DNA of 64,000 nucleotides from positions 2,418,001 through 2,482,000 of the forward strand of contig NZ_CP077094.1 in NCBI RefSeq assembly GCF_014269025.2, given 5' to 3'. This document shows positions 36,706 to 44,989 of this stretch, in pieces. The notes beneath the pieces are model-generated. The model did not search any database, was not told the origin of the DNA, and worked only from the letters and a program-made list of their open reading frames with translations. Made by a program: the position numbers and the translations under genes. The DNA comes from Pseudomonas promysalinigenes. GTDB taxonomy: Bacteria; Pseudomonadota; Gammaproteobacteria; Pseudomonadales; Pseudomonadaceae. The number at the start of each line of letters is the position of its first letter. Positions within the stretch are counted from its first letter, which is position 1.

Positions 36706-37671
36706 ATGAAAAAACGTATCGTTCTATACAAACGCCTGTCCGATGCCTTGCTGGCCAAGCTTGAAGAGCAGGTGCAGGTGACTTGGGTGGATGCCCATGC
36801 ACCGGACGGCATGGCCCGGTTGCGCGATGCCTTGCCAGGCGCGCACGGGCTGTTGGGCGCCAGTGTGCGGCTGGGCAGCGACCTGCTGGACCTTGCGCCC
36901 CAGCTGGAGGTGATAGCCAGTGTGTCAGTTGGCGTGGATAACTACGACATCGCCGACCTGACCCGGCGTGGAGTGAAACTGACCAACACGCCGGACGTGC
37001 TGACCGAAACCACCGCCGATACCGGTTTTGCGCTGATCCTGGCCACTGCGCGACGTGTTGTGGAACTCGCGGGCTGGGTGCGGGAGGGGCGTTGGCAGGC
37101 GAGCCTTGGGCCGGCGCACTTCGGCACCGATGTGCATGGCAAGACCTTGGGCATCGTCGGCATGGGCCGAATTGGTGAGGCGCTGGCGCGGCGCGGCGCG
37201 GCGGGGTTCGGCATGCGCGTGCTGTACCACAGTTCGCGGCCCAAGCCCGAGGTGGATGCGCGCTATGGGGCGCGCTACTGCAGCCTGGAGACGCTGCTGG
37301 CCGAGGCCGATTACCTGTGCCTGACGGTGCCGCTCAGTGCCAGCACCGCAGGGCTGATCGGCGCGCAGCAGCTGGCGCTGATGAAGCCCGAGGCAATCCT
37401 GGTGAACATCGCTCGCGGCCGGGTGGTGGATGAAGCGGCCTTGATCGATGCTTTGCAGAACAAGCGGATTCGCGGTGCTGGGCTGGATGTGTACGTTCAG
37501 GAGCCGTTGCCTGCCGATTCGCCACTGTTGCAACTCGATAATGTGGTGGCCACGCCGCACATCGGCTCAGCAACCCATGAAACCCGGGAGGCCATGGCGC
37601 GATGTGCGGTGGACAACCTGCTGAGTGCCCTGGCGGGCGAGCGTCCGCCTAACTGGGTCAACGGCAACTGA
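36706..37671 (+). CDS. kguD: 2-ketogluconate 6-phosphate reductase KguD
   Basis: D-2-hydroxyacid dehydrogenase family enzyme of 321 residues. It reduces 2-keto-6-phosphogluconate to 6-phosphogluconate with NAD(P)H. Visible: the Rossmann motif GKTLGIVGMGRIGEALARRG (about 145-165), followed by LYHSSRPKPE, whose Arg favours NADPH. Catalytic Arg is in VNIARGRVVDEAAL, Glu in VYVQEPLP and His in TPHIGSAT. Last gene of kguEKTD, 9 bp after kguT, and convergent with the next gene 9 bp away. Confidence 0.93.
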   Translation: MKKRIVLYKRLSDALLAKLEEQVQVTWVDAHAPDGMARLRDALPGAHGLLGASVRLGSDLLDLAPQLEVIASVSVGVDNYDIADLTRRGVKLTNTPDVLTETTADTGFALILATARRVVELAGWVREGRWQASLGPAHFGTDVHGKTLGIVGMGRIGEALARRGAAGFGMRVLYHSSRPKPEVDARYGARYCSLETLLAEADYLCLTVPLSASTAGLIGAQQLALMKPEAILVNIARGRVVDEAALIDALQNKRIRGAGLDVYVQEPLPADSPLLQLDNVVATPHIGSATHETREAMARCAVDNLLSALAGERPPNWVNGN

Positions 37672-37679
37672 TCAGGGCG

Positions 37680-38828
37680 TTATTTGAAGTCCCACTGCAT
37701 CTGCGTGGCAATGCTGACCCCTCGGGAGGATTTCACGCAGACATCCAGGTAGTCGGTGAAGCGTGGAGGCATGGCAATGCCTTCTTCCAGCAGGCGGCTG
37801 TTGTCGAACAGGTAGTTCAGATCGGCAAAGCCGCTGTACAGGCGCAAGGCGCGCAGTACCAGGCGCGGGTTGGCCGGGCCGATGCGCGCTTCGAAGTCCT
37901 GGGCGAGGGTTTTCAGATCATCGACATCGACCTTGCGGTAGCGCTCGCCCACCGGTTGCGCGCCATTGGCGAAGGCGAACGCGCGGTCGATCTCGCCAAA
38001 GGTGCAGGCCGCCTGATGGCCTGCGGATATGTGGTACAGGTTGTGCTCCAGGCGCGGCTTGAGGGTGAGACCAATCAACGCTTCGGCGCAATAGTCGACC
38101 GGGATCACATCGATCTGCTCGTCCAGCTCGCAGGTGAAGCTTTCCAACGCGAACCCCATGCGGAATACCCAGAAGATGCTGGCCGAAGCCTGGCAGCCGA
38201 GGGTGCGGTGGCCAACCACGATCGATGGGCGCGCCACCACCAGCGGCAGTTGCGGCAGCTGCACGCGCATGCGCCGTTCGATCTCAGCCTTGGAGGCGGT
38301 GTAATCGACCAGTTGCTGCTCGGCTGCGGGAAATTCCCAGGATTCGCTGATCGGCGATTGGCGCGCAGGACCGCAGCTCATGGCTGTGCCCACGTGCAGA
38401 AAACGCTTGAGGCGCGATGAGCGGCTCATCACCTCGGCGAAGGCGTAGGTGCCTTCGACATTCACCGGCCAGATGTTCGGGTTCTTTGAGAACGACGCCA
38501 CGGCTGCGCAGTTGATCACCCGGTCGATCTGCATCAGCCGTGGTGTCGCCTCGGCCAGCCAGGCGGTGTCGAGGAAATCGCCACAGATTATCTGCTCGTC
38601 GCGCAGTGCCAGGCAGTTGCGCTCTGTCACGCCATGCTGTCGCAGGTTGGCCCGCAGGCGTTCGAGCCCTTGCCCAGGGTTGTCGGCGCGGACCAGGAAA
38701 CACAAGTTTGCGCTGCGCCCATTGGCGATCAATTGGGCAGTGACGGAGCCACCGAGAAAGCCGGTGGCGCCAGTCAGCAACAGTTGCTCGTGTTGTTCGA
38801 AGTCGATAATAGCGGCAGGCGCGTTCAT
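37680..38828 (-). CDS. NAD-binding reductase of the fatty acyl-CoA reductase/thioester reductase type
   Basis: Extended short-chain dehydrogenase-like protein of 382 residues. NAD(P)-binding LLLTGATGFLGGSVTAQLI (about 17-35), DRVINCAAVASFSKN, the catalytic pair as VDYTASKAEIERRM (Tyr and Lys), and VVARPSIVVGH. This is the NAD_binding_4 group that reduces acyl thioesters or modifies lipid and polyketide intermediates. No carrier-protein or adenylation domain is fused, and no biosynthetic neighbours are in view, so the substrate is unknown. Confidence 0.8.
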   Translation of the reverse strand: MNAPAAIIDFEQHEQLLLTGATGFLGGSVTAQLIANGRSANLCFLVRADNPGQGLERLRANLRQHGVTERNCLALRDEQIICGDFLDTAWLAEATPRLMQIDRVINCAAVASFSKNPNIWPVNVEGTYAFAEVMSRSSRLKRFLHVGTAMSCGPARQSPISESWEFPAAEQQLVDYTASKAEIERRMRVQLPQLPLVVARPSIVVGHRTLGCQASASIFWVFRMGFALESFTCELDEQIDVIPVDYCAEALIGLTLKPRLEHNLYHISAGHQAACTFGEIDRAFAFANGAQPVGERYRKVDVDDLKTLAQDFEARIGPANPRLVLRALRLYSGFADLNYLFDNSRLLEEGIAMPPRFTDYLDVCVKSSRGVSIATQMQWDFK

Positions 38829-39241
38829 AAACTTCCTCTGAAAAAGTTTATTGGCGGATATTGAGGGTCAAGCTCGTGCAAAGGGCCCGCAGGGGCTGGC
38901 GTTCAGCTCGGAGCGTGGGCGATTGTCAGGGCGTTGGGTGGGGCATTGCAATTAACGAAGTGCACGCTTTGAATGAAACAAAAGTTATGCAAAGTAGCAC
39001 CGCTAAACAACTAAAAGGGGGCAGTTAAGTTTGCCAGCTTATAGGTTCTAATTCAGTGATGAAGTTGTGAAAAAAATGCTGACCGGGTTCGACTCGACTT
39101 TTTTGTGGCAATGACGGACCACGAAAATGAGCCGTTGATCGGGAAAAAGCGCTTTCTCCCAGGCGAAGTGCCACTTTTTCGACATCATTACACTCACACA
39201 CCTACGAGCTATCACTTTAGAAGGATGGGGGTGCCAAAAAA
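38829..39241. other. Intergenic region without recognised gene
   Basis: About 410 bp between divergent genes. AT-richer than its surroundings, with no persuasive reading frame; GAAGGATGGGGG before 39242 could serve as ribosome site for the gene to the right. Confidence 0.5.
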
Positions 39242-39613
39242 ATGCCGCTGATGTTCACGCCAGAACAGCAACTCAGGACCTGCGCCCTGCTCGTGATGTG
39301 CCCGCGCGTGGGCGAATTGTTCGCGCTGATGAACCAAGCGCTGGTGCAGCCAATGCCGCACTGCTCGGGCTGGGAACTGTCGGAGACGCTATTGGCGCGA
39401 ATCGAGGACATGGTAGACAACAAACCCCAGGCCATGGCCTTTTTTGCCTATCAACTGCAGGCCTGGAGCAAGGAGGGCTACTTGCCAGCGCAGGACATCA
39501 CCGCGCTGTACATGATGGGTAAGGCCTTGCATGACCCTACCGGGGAGAAGCTTGAGCTGGCACCGTCGACCCGAAGCGCACTGGAGCGCTTGATCAGCAT
39601 GGCCCAGCGCTAG
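39242..39613 (+). CDS. Conserved hypothetical protein
   Basis: Protein of 123 residues, helical and soluble, beginning MPLMFTPEQQLRTCALLVMC and ending SALERLISMAQR. I do not recognise a domain. Codon use is that of the host and an AGGATGGGG lies upstream, which supports it being real. It stands alone between divergent and convergent neighbours, so context gives no function. Confidence 0.65.
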   Translation: MPLMFTPEQQLRTCALLVMCPRVGELFALMNQALVQPMPHCSGWELSETLLARIEDMVDNKPQAMAFFAYQLQAWSKEGYLPAQDITALYMMGKALHDPTGEKLELAPSTRSALERLISMAQR

Positions 39614-39652
39614 CTCAAGCCCCGCCGCGGTCAGGCAGGGGCCGGGTGGTGT

Positions 39653-40840
39653 TCAATGCCCGCCTTTCATGCGCCGCGCTACACAGTAGATCAGCAGCCC
39701 GGCCACCGCGGTAGCGGCTCCGATGTAGCCTGTGCTGGTCCAGCCTAGGCCAGCACTGATGGCCATACCACCAAACCAAGGGCCCAGGGCATTGGCCAGG
39801 TTGAAGGCGGCATGGTTGGAGGCGGCAGCCAGGCTTGGCGCTTCATGGGCAATATCCATCAGGCGGATCTGCAGCGGTGCGGCCAGGGCGATCATGGTGC
39901 CCACCAGGCCGATGCCCAGTAGCACCGACCACAAGGCTTGGGCTGCGAAGCTGAACACCAGCAGCACAGCAGCCGACCACACCAGCACAATGCCTACGGC
40001 GCGGAATTGCAGGCGGTCGAACAGCTTGCCGCCGGCAATGTTGCCGATGATGCCCCCTGCACCGAACGCTGCCAGGCCGAAGGGTATCCACTCTGGCCCC
40101 ACTTGGGTGACCTGAAGCATGGTCGGTGCCAGATAGCTGAACACACAGAACATGCCGGCAAAGCCGATCGCTGCGATGCCCAGTGCCATCCAAACCTGGG
40201 GCAGGGTGAACGCTTTGAGCTCTTTGCGCGGGTCGCTGCGCGGCTCATCGTGAGGTTGCGGCACATAGCGCCAAACCAAGCCGATGGTGCACAAGGCGAT
40301 GGCGCCAACCAGCACGAACGCCGAGCGCCATCCGAAAAACTGGCCGAGGAAGGTCGCGACCGGGTTGCCCAGCAGCATTGCCAAGGTCAGGCCCATCATC
40401 ACCCGGGCGACTGCCCCAGCGCGTTGGTCGCTCGCCACCATGCTTGCCGCGACCACCGCAGCGATGCCGAAATAAGCGCCATGGGGCAGGCCGCTGATGA
40501 AGCGAAAGGCAACCATGCTTGTGAACGATGGAGCAAAGGCCGTGGCCAGGTTGCCGATGGCATACAGCGCCATCAGCAACAACAGCATGTGCTTGCGCAG
40601 CAGCTTGGCGCCGAGAATCGCCAAGGTCGGGGCGCCGACCACCACACCCAAGGCATAAGCACTGATGGCATGGCCGACTTGTGGCTCGGTCAGATGCAGG
40701 TTGCTGGCGATGTCAGGCATCAGCCCCATAATGGCAAATTCGCCCGTGCCGATGGCGAAGCTGCCCAGCGCCATCGCAGCCTCCATCTTGGCGACGGCGC
40801 CCTTGGAAGCGGCCAGCGGCGGTAGTTCCTGAACAGACAT
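39653..40840 (-). CDS. MFS transporter of the AraJ/sugar-efflux (DHA1) type
   Basis: Inner-membrane protein of 395 residues with 12 hydrophobic helices. AMALGSFAIGTGEFAIMGLMPDIA near the N-terminus, then QVGHAISAYALGVVVGAPTLA and RFISGLPHGAYFGIAAVVA, are typical of the AraJ/YdhP group of drug or sugar exporters. It stands alone; GGGACC upstream of the start is a weak ribosome site. Substrate cannot be inferred. Confidence 0.88.
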   Translation of the reverse strand: MSVQELPPLAASKGAVAKMEAAMALGSFAIGTGEFAIMGLMPDIASNLHLTEPQVGHAISAYALGVVVGAPTLAILGAKLLRKHMLLLLMALYAIGNLATAFAPSFTSMVAFRFISGLPHGAYFGIAAVVAASMVASDQRAGAVARVMMGLTLAMLLGNPVATFLGQFFGWRSAFVLVGAIALCTIGLVWRYVPQPHDEPRSDPRKELKAFTLPQVWMALGIAAIGFAGMFCVFSYLAPTMLQVTQVGPEWIPFGLAAFGAGGIIGNIAGGKLFDRLQFRAVGIVLVWSAAVLLVFSFAAQALWSVLLGIGLVGTMIALAAPLQIRLMDIAHEAPSLAAASNHAAFNLANALGPWFGGMAISAGLGWTSTGYIGAATAVAGLLIYCVARRMKGGH

Positions 40841-40928
40841 TGCGGTCCCTTAATGAAACATACTGAAACGTTTAATCAGGGATTGTAACATTCAAGGAAA
40901 TTCAGGTCGCTGGCGATGGCGCGAGCGG

Positions 40929-42299
40929 TTATTCCGCCATCTGCAAGTCTGGCAGCTTGACCGTGAAAGCCTTGGTCAGGCCCAGCAGGCAAAGCAAGCC
41001 CACACCCATCCAGCACAGCCCGATGGTGAAGGACATGCTCGACAAGCTGGTCCACAACCAGATCGTGCTGAGAAACCCAAGTGCCGGGATGGCGCCGTAC
41101 CACAGGTAATTACGCATGCCGCGCAATTTCTGGTCGATCAGGTAGTGCTTGAGCACAGCAAGGTTCACTGCCGAAAACGCGAACAGGGCGCCAAAACTGA
41201 TCATGTTGGCCACAGTATCCAGGGTGATGAACAGCGCTATCAGCGAGAGCACACTGACCAGCATGATCGCCGTTGCCGGCACGCGCTTTTTGCTGACCAA
41301 TCGGCCAAACACCCGTGGCAGCGCGCCATCGCGGCCCATGGCGAACAACACTCGGGACACGCTGGCCTGTGACACCATGGCCGATGCGAAACAGCCCGCC
41401 ACGTAGGTTGCGGTGAACGCGGTAACCAGCATTTCCCCACCCACACGGCGCATCACGTCCACCGAGGCCGAGTCCGGGTCGGCGAAGCTTGCCCAGTCGG
41501 GGAACACCATCTGGGCGAAGTACGACACCACGAGAAACAGCAAACCGCCAATCAGCGACACAGCCATGATCGCCTGGGGGATACGCCTTGTCGGGTCAGT
41601 GGTTTCCTCGGCCATGGTCGACACGGCATCGAAGCCCAGGAACGACAGGCACAGCACCGCCGCCCCGGTCATGATCAACGGCACGCTGAAACCGTCGTGG
41701 TGAAACGGCGCCAGCAGTGAAACTGGCGCCGCCTGGTCGTCGAGCTGACGGATCGACAGCGCGACGAACACCACGATGAACACCAATTGCGCCACGACCA
41801 GGATCCAGTTGACCCGAGTGATGGACTCGATGCCGATCAGGTTGAGAAAGGTCACCAGCGCTATGGAACCTGCCACCCAAACCCAGGCATGAATTGCAGG
41901 GAAATACTCAGACATGTAAATGCCGATCAACAGGTAACTGAGCAAGGGTAGGAAGATGTAGTCCAGCAGCAAAGTCCAGCCAGCGATGAAGCCGAAGTGG
42001 CTACCGAATGCCTTGCGGGTGTAGGTGTAAACAGACCCGGAGTAAGGGTGCGCCTGGACCATGCGGCCATAGCTGTAGGCGGTCAAGAGCATGGCGGCGA
42101 GGGTCAGAACGTAGGCGATGGGCAGGTGCCCTTTGGTCATCTGGGTGACCAACCCATAGGTCGTGAAGACCGCAAGGGGGACCATGTAGGCCAGACCGAA
42201 CAGCACCAGCGCGGTCATGCCCATGGATTTTCTGAAGCGGCTTGCAACTGGGTTGGAGCAAGGGTGCTGGTGCTGGGCTGTAGTTGTTGTTGTATGCAT
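40929..42299 (-). CDS. APC-family amino acid/polyamine permease (PuuP-like)
   Basis: Inner-membrane protein of 456 residues. The start at 42299 has AGGAG just upstream; the longer open frame to 42434 is unsupported. About 12 helices; FRKSMGMTALVLFGLAYMVP and AHPYSGSVYTYTRKAFG are APC signatures, and FLGFDAVSTMAEETTDPTRR is the conserved loop. It resembles putrescine importer PuuP and is divergent from a PuuC-like aldehyde dehydrogenase, so import of an amine or gamma-amino compound is likely. The 308-bp gap to that gene holds no recognised element. Confidence 0.85.
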   Translation of the reverse strand: MHTTTTTAQHQHPCSNPVASRFRKSMGMTALVLFGLAYMVPLAVFTTYGLVTQMTKGHLPIAYVLTLAAMLLTAYSYGRMVQAHPYSGSVYTYTRKAFGSHFGFIAGWTLLLDYIFLPLLSYLLIGIYMSEYFPAIHAWVWVAGSIALVTFLNLIGIESITRVNWILVVAQLVFIVVFVALSIRQLDDQAAPVSLLAPFHHDGFSVPLIMTGAAVLCLSFLGFDAVSTMAEETTDPTRRIPQAIMAVSLIGGLLFLVVSYFAQMVFPDWASFADPDSASVDVMRRVGGEMLVTAFTATYVAGCFASAMVSQASVSRVLFAMGRDGALPRVFGRLVSKKRVPATAIMLVSVLSLIALFITLDTVANMISFGALFAFSAVNLAVLKHYLIDQKLRGMRNYLWYGAIPALGFLSTIWLWTSLSSMSFTIGLCWMGVGLLCLLGLTKAFTVKLPDLQMAE

Positions 42300-42607
42300 G
42301 GCTGACTCCTGAAAGGGATGCAGGAAGCTGCAGTAAGCGAGCGCGCTCGCTACGGCGGAACACGTTGGCTCAGAGGGGGTGCATGGGGTGGGTCGGCTGG
42401 AATGCTCCCACACTCGCCAAGGCCTCGAAATCACCCTTTCGGGGGAGCAGCCTGCGCCCCCGGCGCGCTACGTGGCGCCTGGGGTTGATGAGTATTTTCC
42501 TGGGCAAGTGGCAGCAAAAAGCTGGTTTCGCCAGACCTGCGGCCAGGCCAAGAATGTTCGCCAGACCCATAACAATCAGACCGCAGGGACGGTCGTCAGG
42601 AGTGTGT

Positions 42608-44101
42608 ATGTTCGATCTGGGATACTGGCAACAGCGCGCTGCGGGCCTGAGCCTGCGGGACAAGGCTCTGATCGATGGGCGCCAGGTCGGTGCGGCCAGC
42701 GGTGCCACCTTCGATGCGATCAACCCTGCCACTGAGCAGGTACTGGCTCGTGTGGCTGGGTGTGAACAGGCCGAAGTCGACATGGCCGTCAAAGCGGCGC
42801 GCAAGGCGTTCGAGCAGGGGCCGTGGCCACGCATGGCGCCCGCCGAGCGCAAGAAAGTGCTGCTGCGCCTGGCCGAGCTGATCATGGCTCATCGTGAAGA
42901 GCTGGCGCTGTTGGACTCGCTGAACATGGGCAAGCCGGTCATGGATGCCTACAACATCGATGTGCCGGGCTCGGCCCACGTCTTTGCCTGGTATGGCGAG
43001 GCGCTCGACAAACTCTACGATCAGGTTGCGCCCACCGCTGCCAATGCCTTGGCCACCATTACCCGTGAAGCCTTGGGTGTGGTCGCTGCCGTAGTACCGT
43101 GGAACTTCCCGCTCGATATGGCCGCGTGGAAGCTGGCCCCAGCGTTGGCTGCAGGCAATAGCGTCGTACTCAAGCCGGCAGAGCAGTCGCCGTTTTCTGC
43201 GTTGCGCCTGGGCGAGCTGGCACTTGAGGCAGGCTTGCCGGAGGGTGTGCTCAACGTGGTCCCGGGGCTTGGCGAAACGGCAGGCCGCGCGCTGGGGTTG
43301 CACGCTGACGTGGATTGCCTGGTATTCACCGGCTCCACTCAGGTGGGCAAATACTTCATGCAGTACTCGGCGCAGTCCAACCTCAAGCAAGTGTGGCTGG
43401 AATGCGGCGGCAAGAGCCCGAATCTGGTATTCGCCGACTGCCAAGATCTGGACCTGGCCGCCGAAAAGGCAGCTTTTGGTATTTTCTTCAACCAAGGCGA
43501 AGTGTGCTCGGCCAATTCGCGGTTGTATGTACAGCGGGCGATCCATGACGAGTTCATCGAGTTGCTCCAGGCCAAGGCCCGCCAGTGGCAACCAGGCAAT
43601 CCGCTGGATCCGGCCAGCCGCGCAGGCGCTATTGTCGATGCCGAGCAGGCCAGCCGTATCGCCCGCGCCATCGGCTTGGCCAGCGAGCAGGGGGCGCGCC
43701 TGGTGTGTGGTGGGCAGCGCCTGACCATCGGCGCTTCCAACAACTTCATCGAGCCGACCATCTTCGCCGATGTGGACCAACGCATGAGTTTGGCCAGGGA
43801 AGAGGTCTTCGGCCCTGTGCTTGCGGTGAGCACGTTTGATAGCGAAGAGCAGGCCATTGGCCTTGCCAATGACAGCATCTACGGCCTGGCGGCCTCGGTA
43901 TGGAGCGATGACCTGAACCGCGCGCACCGGGTTGCGCGGGCGCTGAAGGCTGGCACGGTATCGGTCAACACAGTGGATGCCCTGGATGTGACGGTGCCCT
44001 TCGGCGGTGGCAAACAGTCCGGGTTCGGCCGCGACCTTTCGTTGCACTCGTTCGACAAGTATTCGCAGTTGAAGACTACCTGGTACCAACTGCGTGGCTG
44101 A
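42608..44101 (+). CDS. Aldehyde dehydrogenase, PuuC/KauB-like
   Basis: NAD(P)-dependent enzyme of 497 residues. Start at 42608 (MFDLGYWQQRA) rather than at unsupported upstream codons. Contains VVPWNFPLDMAAWKLAPAL (catalytic Asn), the glycine-rich FTGSTQVGKYFM, catalytic Glu in LECGGKSPNLV and Cys in FNQGEVCSANSRLYV. The family oxidises gamma-glutamyl-gamma-aminobutyraldehyde or related aminoaldehydes in polyamine breakdown. The divergent PuuP-like permease supports that role. Confidence 0.88.
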   Translation: MFDLGYWQQRAAGLSLRDKALIDGRQVGAASGATFDAINPATEQVLARVAGCEQAEVDMAVKAARKAFEQGPWPRMAPAERKKVLLRLAELIMAHREELALLDSLNMGKPVMDAYNIDVPGSAHVFAWYGEALDKLYDQVAPTAANALATITREALGVVAAVVPWNFPLDMAAWKLAPALAAGNSVVLKPAEQSPFSALRLGELALEAGLPEGVLNVVPGLGETAGRALGLHADVDCLVFTGSTQVGKYFMQYSAQSNLKQVWLECGGKSPNLVFADCQDLDLAAEKAAFGIFFNQGEVCSANSRLYVQRAIHDEFIELLQAKARQWQPGNPLDPASRAGAIVDAEQASRIARAIGLASEQGARLVCGGQRLTIGASNNFIEPTIFADVDQRMSLAREEVFGPVLAVSTFDSEEQAIGLANDSIYGLAASVWSDDLNRAHRVARALKAGTVSVNTVDALDVTVPFGGGKQSGFGRDLSLHSFDKYSQLKTTWYQLRG

Positions 44102-44118
44102 GCCTTTTAGCGCCTGTG

Positions 44119-44343
44119 AGATCGAGCGCCGCCCGCGCGGCGCATCGCGAGCTGCGCTCGCTCCTACGTTTGTTTCGGGCCAGTAACGCCTGTGGCAGAC
44201 GCGCGCGACCGCCTGGTTCATACGACGCAATACCGCGTCGTGCACCAAGGCGTACGCGCGCAAATCACACAGGATCAATTGGCCCGAAACAAACGTAGGA
44301 GCGAGCGCAGCTCGCGATGCGCCGCGCGGGCGGCGCTCGATCT
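44119..44343. repeat. 64-bp perfect inverted repeat (BIME/MITE-like element)
   Basis: Arms 44119-44182 and 44280-44343 are exact reverse complements over 64 bp, ending in AGATCGAGCGCC...GGGCCA and its complement. The 97-bp centre also folds (GCCTGTG/CACAGG, ACGACGC/GCGTCGT, CGCGCGC/GCGCGCG), so the whole 225 bp can make one long hairpin. The arm CGTAGGAGCGAGCGCAGCTCGCGATGCG... is of the Pseudomonas REP kind. No open frame inside. Confidence 0.85.
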
Positions 44344-44461
44344 ACGCCCCACCCAAGAGTTCAAGCCGAGCCCCTAGGCTTGAGTGAACAGCATTACCAT
44401 ATACCGGCGGGGACGCATGCTGCATCATGTGGCCCGCCCCTCATTCAACCAGGAGACCGCA

Positions 44462-44962
44462 ATGATTCAGCTCGGCGAACACCTGCCCGATTCCACGCTG
44501 TACGCATACAGCAATGGTGATGGCGCCTGCCCGATCGGCCCAGATGCCTTTTCGGTACGCGAACGCTGCAAGAACAAAAGTGTGGTGATTTTTGGTTTAC
44601 CCGGCGCCTTCACCCCCACGTGCTCCGAGCGACATGTGCCAGGTTACGTAGCGCAGGCACAGGCACTGTTCGCAGCTGGCGTCGACGAGATTCTGTGTGT
44701 GTCGGTCAACGATGCATTCGTCATGAATGCCTGGGGCAACAGCCTGCAGGTGGGCGATGCGGTGCAGATGATCGGCGACGGCAACGGCGAATTCAGCGCT
44801 GCGCTAGGGCTGAGCCAGGATCTCTCGGCGCGGGGGATGGGGCGCCGTTCACTGCGCTATGCGCTGTGGGTGGTCGACGGTGTGGTCAAACATATTGCAG
44901 TGGAGGCGCCTGGCAAGTTCGAGGTCAGCGACGCGGCCAGTACACTGGCTGCGATACGCTGA
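44462..44962 (+). CDS. Peroxiredoxin (Prx5/AhpE-like redoxin)
   Basis: Protein of 166 residues of the Prx5 type. It reduces hydrogen and organic peroxides through a peroxidatic Cys in LPGAFTPTCSERHVPGY (PxxxT..C motif), with CVSVNDAFVMNAWG and a C-terminal VVDGVVKHIAVEAPGKFEVS typical of the family. An AGGAG precedes the ATG at 44462. It stands beside, and convergent to, the phytochrome gene. Confidence 0.9.
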   Translation: MIQLGEHLPDSTLYAYSNGDGACPIGPDAFSVRERCKNKSVVIFGLPGAFTPTCSERHVPGYVAQAQALFAAGVDEILCVSVNDAFVMNAWGNSLQVGDAVQMIGDGNGEFSAALGLSQDLSARGMGRRSLRYALWVVDGVVKHIAVEAPGKFEVSDAASTLAAIR

Positions 44963-44989
44963 CGGTCTGGGGCGCTTGCCTGCTGCCGG

